DNA of 49,388 bases from Bacteroidales bacterium (GCA_017454905.1 JAFTCB010000021.1:1-49388), one strand, 5' to 3'; shown: positions 23,931 through 34,211, counted from the first letter of the stretch. The notes: generated by a model not told the origin, from the sequence alone. Made by a program: numbers and translations.

Positions 23931-24467
23931 TTAGCGGATGGCGAAAGTCACGGGGATGCTGTAGGTCACAGGCACGTTCTTGCCGCCCTGCTTGGCCGGC
24001 GTCCATGCCGGAGCATTCTGGATGACGCGGAGAGCCTCGGCGTCAAGCGCCTCGGAGACACCCTTCACGACCTTGGCATTCTGGATCTTGCCGTTGGCGT
24101 CGACCACGAAATTGACGGTCACCTTGCCGGACTCGTTGTTCTCAAGAGCGGACTCGGGATACTTCAGATTGGACTGCACGTATTTGACAAAAGCGTCTGC
24201 ATCGCCACCGTTGAACGTCGGCTTCACCTCGACAGAGGTATAAGGGACGATATCACCCAGTTTCTCAAGGGCTTCGTCAACACGGTCGGCAGCATCCTCG
24301 GCGGCGTTCTCGACAGCCTTGGCACCTTCCTTGGCAGCGTTTTCGACAGCCTCGACAGCCTCACCGGCCGGAGCGGGGACTTCTTCATTTCCCTTGCCGT
24401 TGTTCTTGCAAGAGAAAACCATCATCGCACAAGCAGCGATCATGGCGATAGAATAAATCTTTTTCAT
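23931..24467 (-). CDS. TonB C-terminal-domain lipoprotein
   Basis: 178 residues. A lipoprotein signal ends MVFSC (Cys20). Residues ~30-75 form a long Ala/Glu-rich helix (EAVENAAKEGAKAVENAAEDAADR). The last ~95 residues are a TonB C-terminal domain: FVKYVQSNLKYPESALENNESGKVTVNFVVDANGKI (cut short; residues ~90-130) and VIQNAPAWTPAKQGGKNVPVTYSIPVTF at the end. Normal TonB is held in the inner membrane by a helix and driven by ExbB/D; this one is lipid-anchored and has no membrane helix, so it may act as an energy-independent adapter. A -7 box lies 31 nt upstream. Confidence 0.87.
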   Translation of the reverse strand: MKKIYSIAMIAACAMMVFSCKNNGKGNEEVPAPAGEAVEAVENAAKEGAKAVENAAEDAADRVDEALEKLGDIVPYTSVEVKPTFNGGDADAFVKYVQSNLKYPESALENNESGKVTVNFVVDANGKIQNAKVVKGVSEALDAEALRVIQNAPAWTPAKQGGKNVPVTYSIPVTFAIR

Positions 24468-24498
24468 GGTTGATTGAGTACTTTTGTATTTTCGGCTG

Positions 24499-24506
24499 CA
24501 AATGTA
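24499..24506 (-). promoter_or_regulatory. -7 box TACATTTG for the TonB-like lipoprotein
   Basis: Exact TAnnTTTG on the reverse strand, 31 nt before the ATG at 24467. Confidence 0.72.
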
Positions 24507-24571
24507 AAAATAATTCCGGCACATTGTTAAATTTTTTTAATAAATTTTCAATGGCCAGGGCCGGCCGGACC

Positions 24572-25975
24572 CTACAGCAAAGGGGAGAACAGGCGCGCGA
24601 GCGATTCCCCGAAACGCTTGATGGCGGGGCGGCTTTCCCATTCAGCCAGCGCAATGCGCTCACAGTCTGCTTCATCCTGCAGGAAGATGTCCCGCATCCG
24701 GACGGCCAGATCGCGGTCATAAATGAACGCATTGATTTCGAAATCCTGTTCGAAACTCCGGATATCCAGGTTCGTGGAACCGATGGAGACCACGTCATCA
24801 TCCGAGACCATCGCCTTGGAATGCAGGAATCCCTTTTTATACAAAAAGACCTTCACCCCTGCGCTCAGCATGTCTTTAATATAGGAACGTGAAGCCTGGG
24901 TGACGATGAAATTGGCATCCCCTTTTTCCGGGAGCATCAGGCGGACGTCCACGCCGGACAGGGCGGCATTGCGCAGGGCGGCGATGATGGGTTCGTTGGG
25001 AATGAAGTACGGCGTCTGGATATAGATGTAGCGGCGGCTTTCGGTGAGCATCCGCAGGACGGCCTGCATGATGACGCGGAACTCCCCCATCGGCCCGGAT
25101 GTCGCCACCTGCATCAGCAGGTCGCCCGCAGCGGGGACCGGCGGATAGTAGACGGAGTCATCCAGCAGCTGCTTGGTGGAGAATTTCCAGTCCACGAGAA
25201 ATGCGGTCTGCATTTCGGCCACCACGGGACCGGTGACCCGGAGGTGGGTGTCCCGCCAGTTGCCGGTGTTGATGCCGATGGCGTAGCGCTTGGCAATGTT
25301 CATCCCGCCGGTATAGCCGATGCGCCCGTCTATGACTACGTTCTTGCGGTGGTTGCGGTAGTTGGTGTCGCTGGAAAGGATGAGCCGGACGCGGAAGAAC
25401 GGCTTTACCTGCACCCCCTGCTTCTCCATCCGATGATAGAATTTCCGCCGGGTCAGATTGGCCAGGTCATCGATCTGCAGCCGGACTTCTACGCCCGCCT
25501 GCGCCTTCTGCACCAGGATCTCCGCGACTTTCCGGCCGAACTCGTCGTCTTCGAACTTGAAGAACTGGAAATGGATGTGGTGCTGCGCCTGCTCCAGGTC
25601 CTGCAGCAGGTCGGCATACATCGAAGGGAAATCCGTATAGACCCGGACATCATTGCCCGCGACAGGACGGGCCCGTCCGGCGGTATCCAGCAGGGTGATC
25701 AGGTTCTTCCGGGGCTCGGGCAAGTCTCGGCAGAGATGCTCTCCGCAGGCGGTTTCCGCCTTCTCCTGCAGGCGGTCCATGTCCTCCGAACTGACCATGC
25801 GCCGGTTTTTGCGGTCCCGGCCGAAAAAGAAATACAGTACCAGGCCGATGCCCGGCAGAAAGGTCAGCACCAGAATCCATGCCAGAGTACGGATGGGATG
25901 CCCGTTCTCGGCGATTTCCATCACGATGATGCTGAAGAGCAGGATGATAAAAAAGATATTCAACCAGAAAGGCAT
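24572..25975 (-). CDS. cls: cardiolipin synthase (phospholipase D family)
   Basis: 467 residues, typical of bacterial Cls. Two N-terminal membrane helices (about 5-20 and 30-51) anchor it, and two HKD motifs form the active site: NHRKNVVIDGRIGYTGG (H209, K211, D216) and HSKAMVSDDDVVSIGSTN (H385, K387, D392). Between them QTPYFIPNEPI near residue 320 is also diagnostic. It joins two phosphatidylglycerols to make cardiolipin at the inner membrane. Single-gene unit, divergent from cstA; TATCTTTC at 26001-26008 is a near-match -7 box. Confidence 0.94.
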   Translation of the reverse strand: MPFWLNIFFIILLFSIIVMEIAENGHPIRTLAWILVLTFLPGIGLVLYFFFGRDRKNRRMVSSEDMDRLQEKAETACGEHLCRDLPEPRKNLITLLDTAGRARPVAGNDVRVYTDFPSMYADLLQDLEQAQHHIHFQFFKFEDDEFGRKVAEILVQKAQAGVEVRLQIDDLANLTRRKFYHRMEKQGVQVKPFFRVRLILSSDTNYRNHRKNVVIDGRIGYTGGMNIAKRYAIGINTGNWRDTHLRVTGPVVAEMQTAFLVDWKFSTKQLLDDSVYYPPVPAAGDLLMQVATSGPMGEFRVIMQAVLRMLTESRRYIYIQTPYFIPNEPIIAALRNAALSGVDVRLMLPEKGDANFIVTQASRSYIKDMLSAGVKVFLYKKGFLHSKAMVSDDDVVSIGSTNLDIRSFEQDFEINAFIYDRDLAVRMRDIFLQDEADCERIALAEWESRPAIKRFGESLARLFSPLL

Positions 25976-26031
25976 GGCGGCAGATCATTGTATTGTGTTC
26001 GAAAGATAGAGATTTTTCAGCAGAAATTTAA

Positions 26032-26039
26032 TATTTTTG
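26032..26039 (+). promoter_or_regulatory. -7 box TATTTTTG abutting the cstA start codon
   Basis: Exact TAnnTTTG that ends only 4 nt before the ATG at 26044, which would place the transcript start at or beside the start codon. Confidence 0.6.
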
Positions 26040-26043
26040 TATT

Positions 26044-27501
26044 ATGGTATCATTCTTTCTCAGCGTTTTGGCCCTGATTGTCGGCTATCTGTTCTACGGC
26101 AAGCTCGTGGAGCGGGTTTTCGCCCCGGATCCGGACCGTCCCACGCCTGCCCTCTCCCGGACGGACGGGATTGACTATATTCCCCTTCCCTCCTGGAAGG
26201 TCTTCATGATCCAGTTCCTGAACATCGCAGGTACGGGGCCCATCTTCGGTGCCATCATGGGCGCCAAGTTCGGACCCGCCTCCTACCTCTGGATCGTTCT
26301 GGGCTGCATTTTCGGCGGAGCCGTCCACGACTATTTCAGCGGCATGCTTTCGCTTCGCAACGAGGGCGCGGGACTGCCGGAGTTGATCGGCAAGTATCTG
26401 GGCAAGGGTGCCAAGACGGTGATGCTCTGTTTCTCCGTGCTGCTGCTGGTACTTGTCGGCGCCGTGTTTGTCTATAGCCCCGCCGTCATCCTGAAAGACC
26501 TGGCCGGAGACGGCTCCAATGCCGCTTTCATGATCTGGGCCGGCGTCATTTTCGTTTACTATATCATTGCCACGATGCTCCCGATCGACAAGATCATCGG
26601 CCGCATCTATCCGGTTTTCGCCGTGGCGCTCCTTTTCATGGCCATCGCCCTGATGGTCGGACTTTTCGTCAAGTCCCCGGATATCCCCGAACTGTGGGAC
26701 GGCCTGCAGAACCGGACCCAGACCTGGGGTGGCAAGGGGCAGGCCATCTGGCCCTATATGTTCGTGACCATCGCCTGCGGGGCGATCAGCGGCTTCCACG
26801 CCACCCAGAGCCCGCTGATGGCACGCTGCCTGAAGAATGAGAAACTCGGCCGGCCGGTCTTCTACGGCTCCATGATCACCGAAGGGCTCGTGGCCCTGAT
26901 CTGGGCTGCCGTGTCCTCCTATTTCTTCTTCGGCGGCGGTGCGGCGGAAGTCGGGGGCACGTTCGCCGATGCCGCTCCGACCGTGGTGACGAAGGTATCG
27001 CGCGCCTGGCTGGGCGTGTTCGGCAGCGTCCTGGCCCTGCTGGGCGTGGTTGCCGCGCCCATCACGAGCGGAGATACGGCCCTGCGCAGCGCCCGGCTCA
27101 TCATTGCCGAGTTCCTGCATTTTGACCAGAAGCCCGTCGGCAAGCGACTGGCGATCAGCCTGCCGATGTTCGGTATCGCCGCGCTGTTGCTCTGGTTCAA
27201 CATCGCCAACGAAGATGGGTTCAACGTGATCTGGCGCTATTTCGGCTGGGCCAACCAGACACTGGCCGTCTTCACCCTCTGGGCGATTACCGTCTATCTG
27301 GCCCGGGAGCGGAAGGGCGAATGGTACCTGATGACCCTGCTGCCGGCCTGCCTGATGACGGCCGTCAGCGTGACTTATATCTGCGTGGCCCAGATCGGGC
27401 TTCATCTCCCGATCGGATGGAACCGCTGGATCGGCGCCGCCGTGATCGTGCTGAGCGCCGTCCTCTTCTACCGTTGGAAACTCAAATCATCTACCAAATA
27501 G
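26044..27501 (+). CDS. cstA: CstA family carbon-starvation transporter
   Basis: 485 residues, with about 12-13 membrane helices; shorter than E. coli CstA (~700), as is usual in Bacteroidetes. The hallmark sequences are IQFLNIAGTGPIFGAIMGAKFGP near residue 56, DYFSGMLSLRNEGAGLPELIG near 96, and AISGFHATQSPLMARCL near 245, plus APITSGDTALRSAR near 338. Family members import peptides or pyruvate across the inner membrane. It begins almost directly after a -7 box and is followed 6 nt later by ettA, so the three genes to 29575 look like one operon. Confidence 0.93.
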   Translation: MVSFFLSVLALIVGYLFYGKLVERVFAPDPDRPTPALSRTDGIDYIPLPSWKVFMIQFLNIAGTGPIFGAIMGAKFGPASYLWIVLGCIFGGAVHDYFSGMLSLRNEGAGLPELIGKYLGKGAKTVMLCFSVLLLVLVGAVFVYSPAVILKDLAGDGSNAAFMIWAGVIFVYYIIATMLPIDKIIGRIYPVFAVALLFMAIALMVGLFVKSPDIPELWDGLQNRTQTWGGKGQAIWPYMFVTIACGAISGFHATQSPLMARCLKNEKLGRPVFYGSMITEGLVALIWAAVSSYFFFGGGAAEVGGTFADAAPTVVTKVSRAWLGVFGSVLALLGVVAAPITSGDTALRSARLIIAEFLHFDQKPVGKRLAISLPMFGIAALLLWFNIANEDGFNVIWRYFGWANQTLAVFTLWAITVYLARERKGEWYLMTLLPACLMTAVSVTYICVAQIGLHLPIGWNRWIGAAVIVLSAVLFYRWKLKSSTK

Positions 27502-27507
27502 CAAATT

Positions 27508-29184
<1,677 letters not shown>

Positions 29185-29185
29185 T

Positions 29186-29575
29186 ATGAAGAAATCATAT
29201 TCCGACGATATCAAGACCCTTCAGGAGAGCATCAAGCGCCTCCAGGAAATCAAGGAGGTCCTCTATGCCGTGGAAGATGTAGCCCTCGAGGTAGAACGCG
29301 GTGTCAGCGAGATCGACGCCCGCATCCCCCTGCGGGAGAACCTGTCGCAGATCCGTGACGGCGAGCAGCGCGCCCAGGCCGAGCATGCCCTGGACCTGCT
29401 TGAAGAGACTTTCGGACTCATTGACGAGATCCTTGGTCCGCCCGAGGATGAGATGACCGGCGAACCTGTCGGCACCCCGATGGATCCCGTCGCCCGCGGT
29501 TCCCGCTCCAGCGAGCTCCGCCTGGAGGACTTCCTGAAGAACTACAAGCCCGGCTCCAAGAACAAGGTCAGCTAA
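29186..29575 (+). CDS. small coiled-coil protein downstream of ettA
   Basis: 129 residues, cytosolic, no family recognised. The first ~45 residues predict as a coiled coil with heptad leucine/isoleucine spacing (DDIKTLQESIKRLQEIKEVLY), the middle is helical and acidic, and the tail is disordered (GEPVGTPMDPVARGSRSS). It starts one base after the ettA stop (TAATATG), so its level follows EttA; a partner or regulator of EttA is possible but untested. Its stop shares bases with the convergent outer-membrane gene (CTAA). Confidence 0.8.
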   Translation: MKKSYSDDIKTLQESIKRLQEIKEVLYAVEDVALEVERGVSEIDARIPLRENLSQIRDGEQRAQAEHALDLLEETFGLIDEILGPPEDEMTGEPVGTPMDPVARGSRSSELRLEDFLKNYKPGSKNKVS

Positions 29576-30348
29576 CGCTTCGTGATCTGCCAGCTGACGC
29601 CGAACATCAGGATGGCGTAGCGCTCCGGTGCAGTCAGGCAGATGTCCGTGGCAAGGTCAAGCTGCACGCGCGGCGAGACCTGCCAGGCACAGCTCAGCTC
29701 CGACCAGCATTGGAGCCCTTCCCCGGCTCCGATATTGAATTCTTCGATCTGGAAGGCAAATCGCTCCCAGGGTTGGAAGCCCAGGCCGGCCCCGAAGAAG
29801 ACCTCCGGGCGGCCGTCACCCTTCCAGATGAGGTCCGCCTCATAACCCAGGCTGCACCAGGGGGCCAGCTCGTTTTCGCACAGCAGTGCGATCTGCCCTC
29901 CCCAGTGCTCCGACAAGAAGGCGGATCCCTTCCGCCCCGGCACGAGGATATTGGCCATCAGGGCCATTTCAGGCAGGATGCCGTTTCCCTCGTAGAGCCG
30001 GGCTTTCGTCCCGAAAATGACGCTGTCGAAGCCGAACTGACGTCCCTCTTCCCCTTCCGAAATCAGGTAATTGGCCTGCAGACGCAGTTCTGCCGCGTCT
30101 GAAAAGCCCCAGCGGAGCATGGAAGTGTTGACGGTCCAGGTGGTGGCCCAGGGGCCTTCCAGCGCGGATCGTTCCCAGGCGAAACCGGTTTCCAGCTGCA
30201 CCCGTCCCCGGGGCAGCACGGACGGACCGGTGGTCGCTCCGGGACGGTCTGCGGTGAATTCAGCCGCTTCCTGGGCGGAAGCAAGTGTCGATACCGCGCC
30301 AAAGGGCAGCAGCGCAACTAGGAGGGCAGGCAGGATCTTGGCTTTCAT
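29572..30348 (-). CDS. outer-membrane beta-barrel protein (phenol-degradation MetA-like family)
   Basis: 258 residues. The signal peptide ends LASAQ (about residue 26). FTADRPGATTGPSVLPRGRVQLETGFAWE begins the mature protein, the typical opening of the transporter/MetA-like barrel family (cut short here), and the rest alternates short aromatic beta strands, ending with an outer-membrane type terminal strand ILMFGVSWQITKR. Probably an outer-membrane channel or structural barrel; ligand unknown. Its ATG overlaps the fucosidase stop as TAATG, so the two are translationally coupled, which hints at a role with that enzyme's substrate or product. Confidence 0.78.
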   Translation of the reverse strand: MKAKILPALLVALLPFGAVSTLASAQEAAEFTADRPGATTGPSVLPRGRVQLETGFAWERSALEGPWATTWTVNTSMLRWGFSDAAELRLQANYLISEGEEGRQFGFDSVIFGTKARLYEGNGILPEMALMANILVPGRKGSAFLSEHWGGQIALLCENELAPWCSLGYEADLIWKGDGRPEVFFGAGLGFQPWERFAFQIEEFNIGAGEGLQCWSELSCAWQVSPRVQLDLATDICLTAPERYAILMFGVSWQITKR

Positions 30349-31850
30349 TAGTTCGTGTAATATGCTGAAACAGAGGTGATTTTTGGTTTCGCCCGGGCGG
30401 CGAGGATGCGCACGCGAAGGCGGAGGGCATTCTGCTCCGGGAAACGGAGGATACGGCGCGCCCCGACATTGGTGCCGCGGGCGACTTCCTGCCAGCCGTC
30501 AGACCAGACATCCAGGGCGAAGGATTCGATGCGTTCGCCTTCCGAGAGGTCTTCGCGGAGTTCCAGGCGGTCGAAGCGGATGGCCAGCGGGAGGGTGAAT
30601 TCGTAGGCGGGCAGGTTCCCGGCCGGGCCGGGGAGGGCGGTTTTTTTCCGGCGGGCGCCGGAGAGCAGGTCATTCCCGTAGATCTCCCGGATGCGGGCGC
30701 CGACTTCGGCAAGCACCGCGCTGTCGCGCGGGGCGATACGGCCCCGGCGGTCCGGCGGGACGTTGAGCAGCAGGATGCTGTTGCCGCCCACGGAGCGTTC
30801 CCAAATATCCAGGACATCGTCCGCGCTGCGGACGGACTGTTCGTGCTCATTGCGCCAGAACCAGCCGTCGCGGATGGATACGTCCGTCTCGGCGGGCTGA
30901 TAGTGCAGCCAGAAGGGTTTCGGTTGTGCGAGCAGCCTCTCCTGGCTTCCCAGATCGGGCTCTGTCAGGTCGTCGAACATGTTCATCCCGGCAGGATCCT
31001 CCGCATACGGGATGACATTCCACTCCGACTCCCGCGTCTGTCCGGATTCATTGCCGCACCAGCGCAGGTCCTCTTTGCCGAAGACAACGGCATCGGGTGC
31101 CAGCGCATGGATCAATTCCTTCCAGGCCAGGTAGTTGTATTGCTGGCCGCCTTTCCGTTTGGGATGCGCACCGTCGAACCAGACCTCCGACACGGGACCG
31201 TATTCGGTCAGCAGTTCGAAAAGCTGGTTCAGGAAGTATTCGTTGTAATCATCCACCTCGAACGCAAAGGTCCGCTTGTCGGAAAATGGACGCCCGGGCA
31301 CTTCCCGCGGGATGGTGCGCAGGGTAGCTGCACTTCCGTTACCATACAGACCGTCGGGCGCTTCCATTTGGTAAAGATCGGCCGGAGAGAGGTAGAAGCC
31401 GAATTCCAGGCCATATTTGCGGCAAGAGGCCGCGAGCGCCTTTACGATATCGCCCTTGTACGGGCTGGAAGCCACGCCGTGCGAGGTGTAGCGGCTCGGC
31501 CAGAGGACGAATCCGTCATGGTGCTTGGCCGTCAGGATCACGCGTTTCATCCCGGCATCCCGGAAGATCCGGCACCACTGGTCGGTGTCCACCTCCTGAA
31601 GGGTGAATACGGCCGGATCCTCGATGCCGCTCCCCCATTCCACGCCCGTGAAGGTGTTGGGCCCGAAATGCACGAAGGCGGCGAAGCCGTTCTCCAGCGC
31701 ATGGCGCTGCTGTGGCGTCGGAACGACGTGCACGGCCTTCTCGATCACGGCCTCCGGCGAATCGTCCGGCTCCACCCGGAAGGTCCGGGCGGTCTTCATC
31801 GTGCAGGAGGCGGCCAGCAGCGCCGCTACAATCAGGGAAATCTTGCGCAT
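30348..31850 (-). CDS. alpha-L-fucosidase, GH29 family lipoprotein
   Basis: 500 residues. Lipoprotein-type signal (ALLAASC, Cys16). Catalytic barrel ~45-390: FVHFGPNTFTGVEWG, LTAKHHDGFVLWPSRYT, the nucleophile region SEVWFDGAHP (D226) and LLLNVPPDRRGRI are GH29 signatures. A C-terminal ~110-residue beta-sandwich follows. It removes alpha-linked L-fucose from glycans, probably in the periplasm. Some proteins of this GH29 type have other exo-activities, so fucose as substrate is the family default. A box TATTTTTG ends 6 nt before the ATG, so the leader is very short. First gene of a two-gene operon with the barrel protein. Confidence 0.9.
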   Translation of the reverse strand: MRKISLIVAALLAASCTMKTARTFRVEPDDSPEAVIEKAVHVVPTPQQRHALENGFAAFVHFGPNTFTGVEWGSGIEDPAVFTLQEVDTDQWCRIFRDAGMKRVILTAKHHDGFVLWPSRYTSHGVASSPYKGDIVKALAASCRKYGLEFGFYLSPADLYQMEAPDGLYGNGSAATLRTIPREVPGRPFSDKRTFAFEVDDYNEYFLNQLFELLTEYGPVSEVWFDGAHPKRKGGQQYNYLAWKELIHALAPDAVVFGKEDLRWCGNESGQTRESEWNVIPYAEDPAGMNMFDDLTEPDLGSQERLLAQPKPFWLHYQPAETDVSIRDGWFWRNEHEQSVRSADDVLDIWERSVGGNSILLLNVPPDRRGRIAPRDSAVLAEVGARIREIYGNDLLSGARRKKTALPGPAGNLPAYEFTLPLAIRFDRLELREDLSEGERIESFALDVWSDGWQEVARGTNVGARRILRFPEQNALRLRVRILAARAKPKITSVSAYYTN

Positions 31851-31856
31851 GGCACA

Positions 31857-31864
31857 CAAAAATA
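31857..31864 (-). promoter_or_regulatory. -7 box TATTTTTG close to the fucosidase start
   Basis: Exact TAnnTTTG on the reverse strand; it ends 6 nt before the ATG at 31850. Confidence 0.6.
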
Positions 31865-31878
31865 GTAATTAATTTTCG

Positions 31879-31886
31879 TACATTTG
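31879..31886 (+). promoter_or_regulatory. -7 box TACATTTG for the acidic-protein/WYL operon
   Basis: Exact TAnnTTTG, 21 nt before the ATG at 31908; 14 nt from the opposing fucosidase box. Confidence 0.7.
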
Positions 31887-31907
31887 TGCATATCAGATAC
31901 ACAGAAT

Positions 31908-32351
31908 ATGGCTTACGACATTTCCATCAAACTCCCGCAGGGCTGGGTCTCTGACCTGGACACCTACCTCGACGAATCCGGCGTGGAGATCACCCACCTC
32001 TCCTGCCACCTTCCCAACGACAAGAAGCAGACCGACGAGGCTCTGATCGACGCTTATGTGGGCCCGATGCCGGAGGACACGACGGCAGCGGACCAGGCAC
32101 TCGCGAACTACGCCGACACCGTGGGCTTCGACGATGATGACCCTGAGGATTTCGACCCCGTCATCGAGTGGCCTTTCAATGGCAAGAAGGCCTATGGATT
32201 CGAGGCCATCGCCGAGGACGATTCGCCCATGCGGATGATGTGCGTCGAATTCAAGAAAGGCATCCTCGTGATCCTCTGCATCCTGGGCAAGGATGACGCT
32301 ACGCTCGTGCAGGCCGTCGAGCTTGCCGAACGCGGCCTTCGCCTCAAATAG
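31908..32351 (+). CDS. acidic protein of unknown function, coupled to a WYL regulator
   Basis: 147 residues, no signal peptide, strongly acidic (a DDDDPEDFD run near residue 76). The pattern MAYDISIKLPQGW at the start and FEAIAEDDSPMRMMCVEFKKGILVILCIL near the end suggests a small alpha/beta fold. No family recognised. It ends directly before the WYL gene with no gap, so they form one operon; a ligand sensor or target of the regulator is a guess. The ATG at 31908 is chosen over an in-frame ATG at 31884 that lies within the -7 box region. Confidence 0.8.
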   Translation: MAYDISIKLPQGWVSDLDTYLDESGVEITHLSCHLPNDKKQTDEALIDAYVGPMPEDTTAADQALANYADTVGFDDDDPEDFDPVIEWPFNGKKAYGFEAIAEDDSPMRMMCVEFKKGILVILCILGKDDATLVQAVELAERGLRLK

Positions 32352-33257
32352 ATGGACCAGCCCAAGATCGAGCGCGTCCTGCGCCTGATGACCCTGATGT
32401 CGGGAAGCGTCGAATATACCATCGACGAACTTGCCGACAAGTTGGAGACATCCTACCGTTCGATCTACCGCTACATCGACACCTTCAAGCAATGCGGCTT
32501 CGCCGTGGAGAAGATCCATGGCAATGTATACCGCCTGGCGAAGCTCTCCCCCAAATATCCCGACCTGGACAAGCTGGTCTATTTCTCCGAAGAGGAGGCG
32601 TACATGGTGAACCGGCTGATCGACCGGCTGGACCCGACCAATTCGCTCAAGGCCGGTCTGCAGCGCAAGCTTGCCGCCATCTACAGCAGCACCAGCATCG
32701 CCGACTACATCGACAAACGGTCCAATGCCGCCAATGTCGAGGCGCTCTCGCGCGCAATCCGGGAGAAGCGCTCCGTGCGGCTCCTGAACTACGAATCCGG
32801 GCACAGCGGCCAGATCCGCGACCGGCGCGTGGAGCCCTTCGGCTTCACGACCAACTTCATCGACGTCTGGGCGTACGATCTGGAGGATGGACGCTGCAAA
32901 ATCTTCAAGATCAGCCGGATGGAAGAAGTGGAAGTGCTTGACGCGGAAGCGTGGGCGCATGAGCCGGAGCATGAGCGGCAGGGCATGGATATCTTCCGGA
33001 TGGCCGGGAAGGAAGAATTCCGCGTGCGGCTGCGCCTCTCGATGAAGGCCAAGAACCTGCTGGTTGAAGAGTACCCCCTCGCCGAGCGGGACCTGACACA
33101 GGAGCCCGATGGCCGCTGGATCCTTGATACGGGCATCAGCGCCGCCGCGGGTGCAGGCCGCTTCGTGAGCGGCCTGGCGGGTGAAATCGAAATCTTGGAA
33201 GGAGAACCCCTGCGCGCCTGGTTGCGCGACAATGCCCGGGCCCTACTCAAACTCTAG
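32352..33257 (+). CDS. WYL-domain transcriptional regulator
   Basis: 301 residues. An N-terminal winged helix-turn-helix of the HTH_11 type (about 5-60: TIDELADKLETSYRSIYRYIDTFKQCG) is followed by a WYL-type ligand/nucleic-acid sensing domain (about 130-290) with LLNYESGHSGQIRDRRVEPFGF and VWAYDLEDGRCKIFKISRM. These are cytosolic DNA-binding regulators of metabolism, stress or defence genes. No defence genes lie nearby; the immediate partner is the acidic protein upstream. Its last 15 bases overlap the tail of the convergent rhodanese gene. Confidence 0.9.
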   Translation: MDQPKIERVLRLMTLMSGSVEYTIDELADKLETSYRSIYRYIDTFKQCGFAVEKIHGNVYRLAKLSPKYPDLDKLVYFSEEEAYMVNRLIDRLDPTNSLKAGLQRKLAAIYSSTSIADYIDKRSNAANVEALSRAIREKRSVRLLNYESGHSGQIRDRRVEPFGFTTNFIDVWAYDLEDGRCKIFKISRMEEVEVLDAEAWAHEPEHERQGMDIFRMAGKEEFRVRLRLSMKAKNLLVEEYPLAERDLTQEPDGRWILDTGISAAAGAGRFVSGLAGEIEILEGEPLRAWLRDNARALLKL

Positions 33258-34136
33258 CAGGCAACTCTCGTCGGAGCAGAGGTTGCCCAGGGTGGAGCTG
33301 AATCCTTTGATACTCCGGCCCAGCAGGACCTGGGCCACTTTCTGGGCTACGACCGTCCCCAGGAGCACCTTCCCTTCCGGATTGATGACATAGTACGAAG
33401 GAATCCATTTGACGCCGTATGCCGCGCCTACGGCGGAGTCTTTCTTGCCCGCCGGGTCGAAAAGCAGCGTCCCGCTGAGTCGGTTTTCAGTCACGAAGGC
33501 CTTGAGTTCATCCAGCGTGCGGTCGAAAGAGACGGAGACGAATGCCACTTTCTCCGGGTCAGCCGCCTGCTGCATCGCTTTCACCAGCGGCAGGTCGGCC
33601 CGGCAGTCCGGGCACCAGGACGCCCAGAACTCCAGCACGACCGTCTTACCGGCAAAGTCGCCCAGCCGCACCGGACGGCCGTCCAGGTCATTCAGGACAA
33701 GCTCCGGCGCCGTAGCGCCCATCTCAAGCAGATCCACCGCATACTCGTCATCCGGGTCGGGGGTGGATTCAACCTCCTTGAACGAGGCTTTCCAGAATTC
33801 AATGCCCCCGGCCAGGTTATAGACCTGATATCCGGCTTTCGCGAGCATCCTGGCCGCGGCAGTGCTGCGCTTGCCGGTACGGCAATAGATGGCCAGCGGC
33901 CGCTCCACCGGGCAGAGCTGTCCTACTTGCTGCAGGAAATCAGCCGCCTGGCAATCGGCGTTGGCGGCGCCGGCAATATGCTCCCGGGCGTATTCGTCCG
34001 CAGTACGGACATCCAGCAGAAATACCTTTCCATCTGCGAGGAGGGCTTCGAAAGCCTGGGGATCGAGGTCATTGCCCTGACTGCAGGCACACAACCCGCC
34101 GAGGAGGACGGATACAAACGAGATGAATTTCTTCAT
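33243..34136 (-). CDS. rhodanese - TlpA-type thioredoxin fusion lipoprotein
   Basis: 297 residues. Lipoprotein signal ending LCAC (Cys18). Residues ~25-120: rhodanese domain with active-site loop CRTGKRS (C85). Residues ~138-285: TlpA/ResA-like thioredoxin domain with WCPDC (C175, C178), ASWCPDC, and the cis-proline strand IPSYYVINPEG. Combines a persulfide-handling and a thiol-disulfide domain on the outer side of the inner membrane, perhaps for envelope thiol or sulfane-sulfur repair. The two domains are known separately; the pairing is less common. TATCTTTA at 34159-34166 is a near-match -7 box. Confidence 0.88.
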   Translation of the reverse strand: MKKFISFVSVLLGGLCACSQGNDLDPQAFEALLADGKVFLLDVRTADEYAREHIAGAANADCQAADFLQQVGQLCPVERPLAIYCRTGKRSTAAARMLAKAGYQVYNLAGGIEFWKASFKEVESTPDPDDEYAVDLLEMGATAPELVLNDLDGRPVRLGDFAGKTVVLEFWASWCPDCRADLPLVKAMQQAADPEKVAFVSVSFDRTLDELKAFVTENRLSGTLLFDPAGKKDSAVGAAYGVKWIPSYYVINPEGKVLLGTVVAQKVAQVLLGRSIKGFSSTLGNLCSDESCLLEFE

Positions 34137-34211
34137 GGCGACAATACTTTAGCTGCCATAAAGATACGGAAGTGCATCCCGGCGTGCAAGTTTTTTTTCA
34201 TTATTTTGCTC

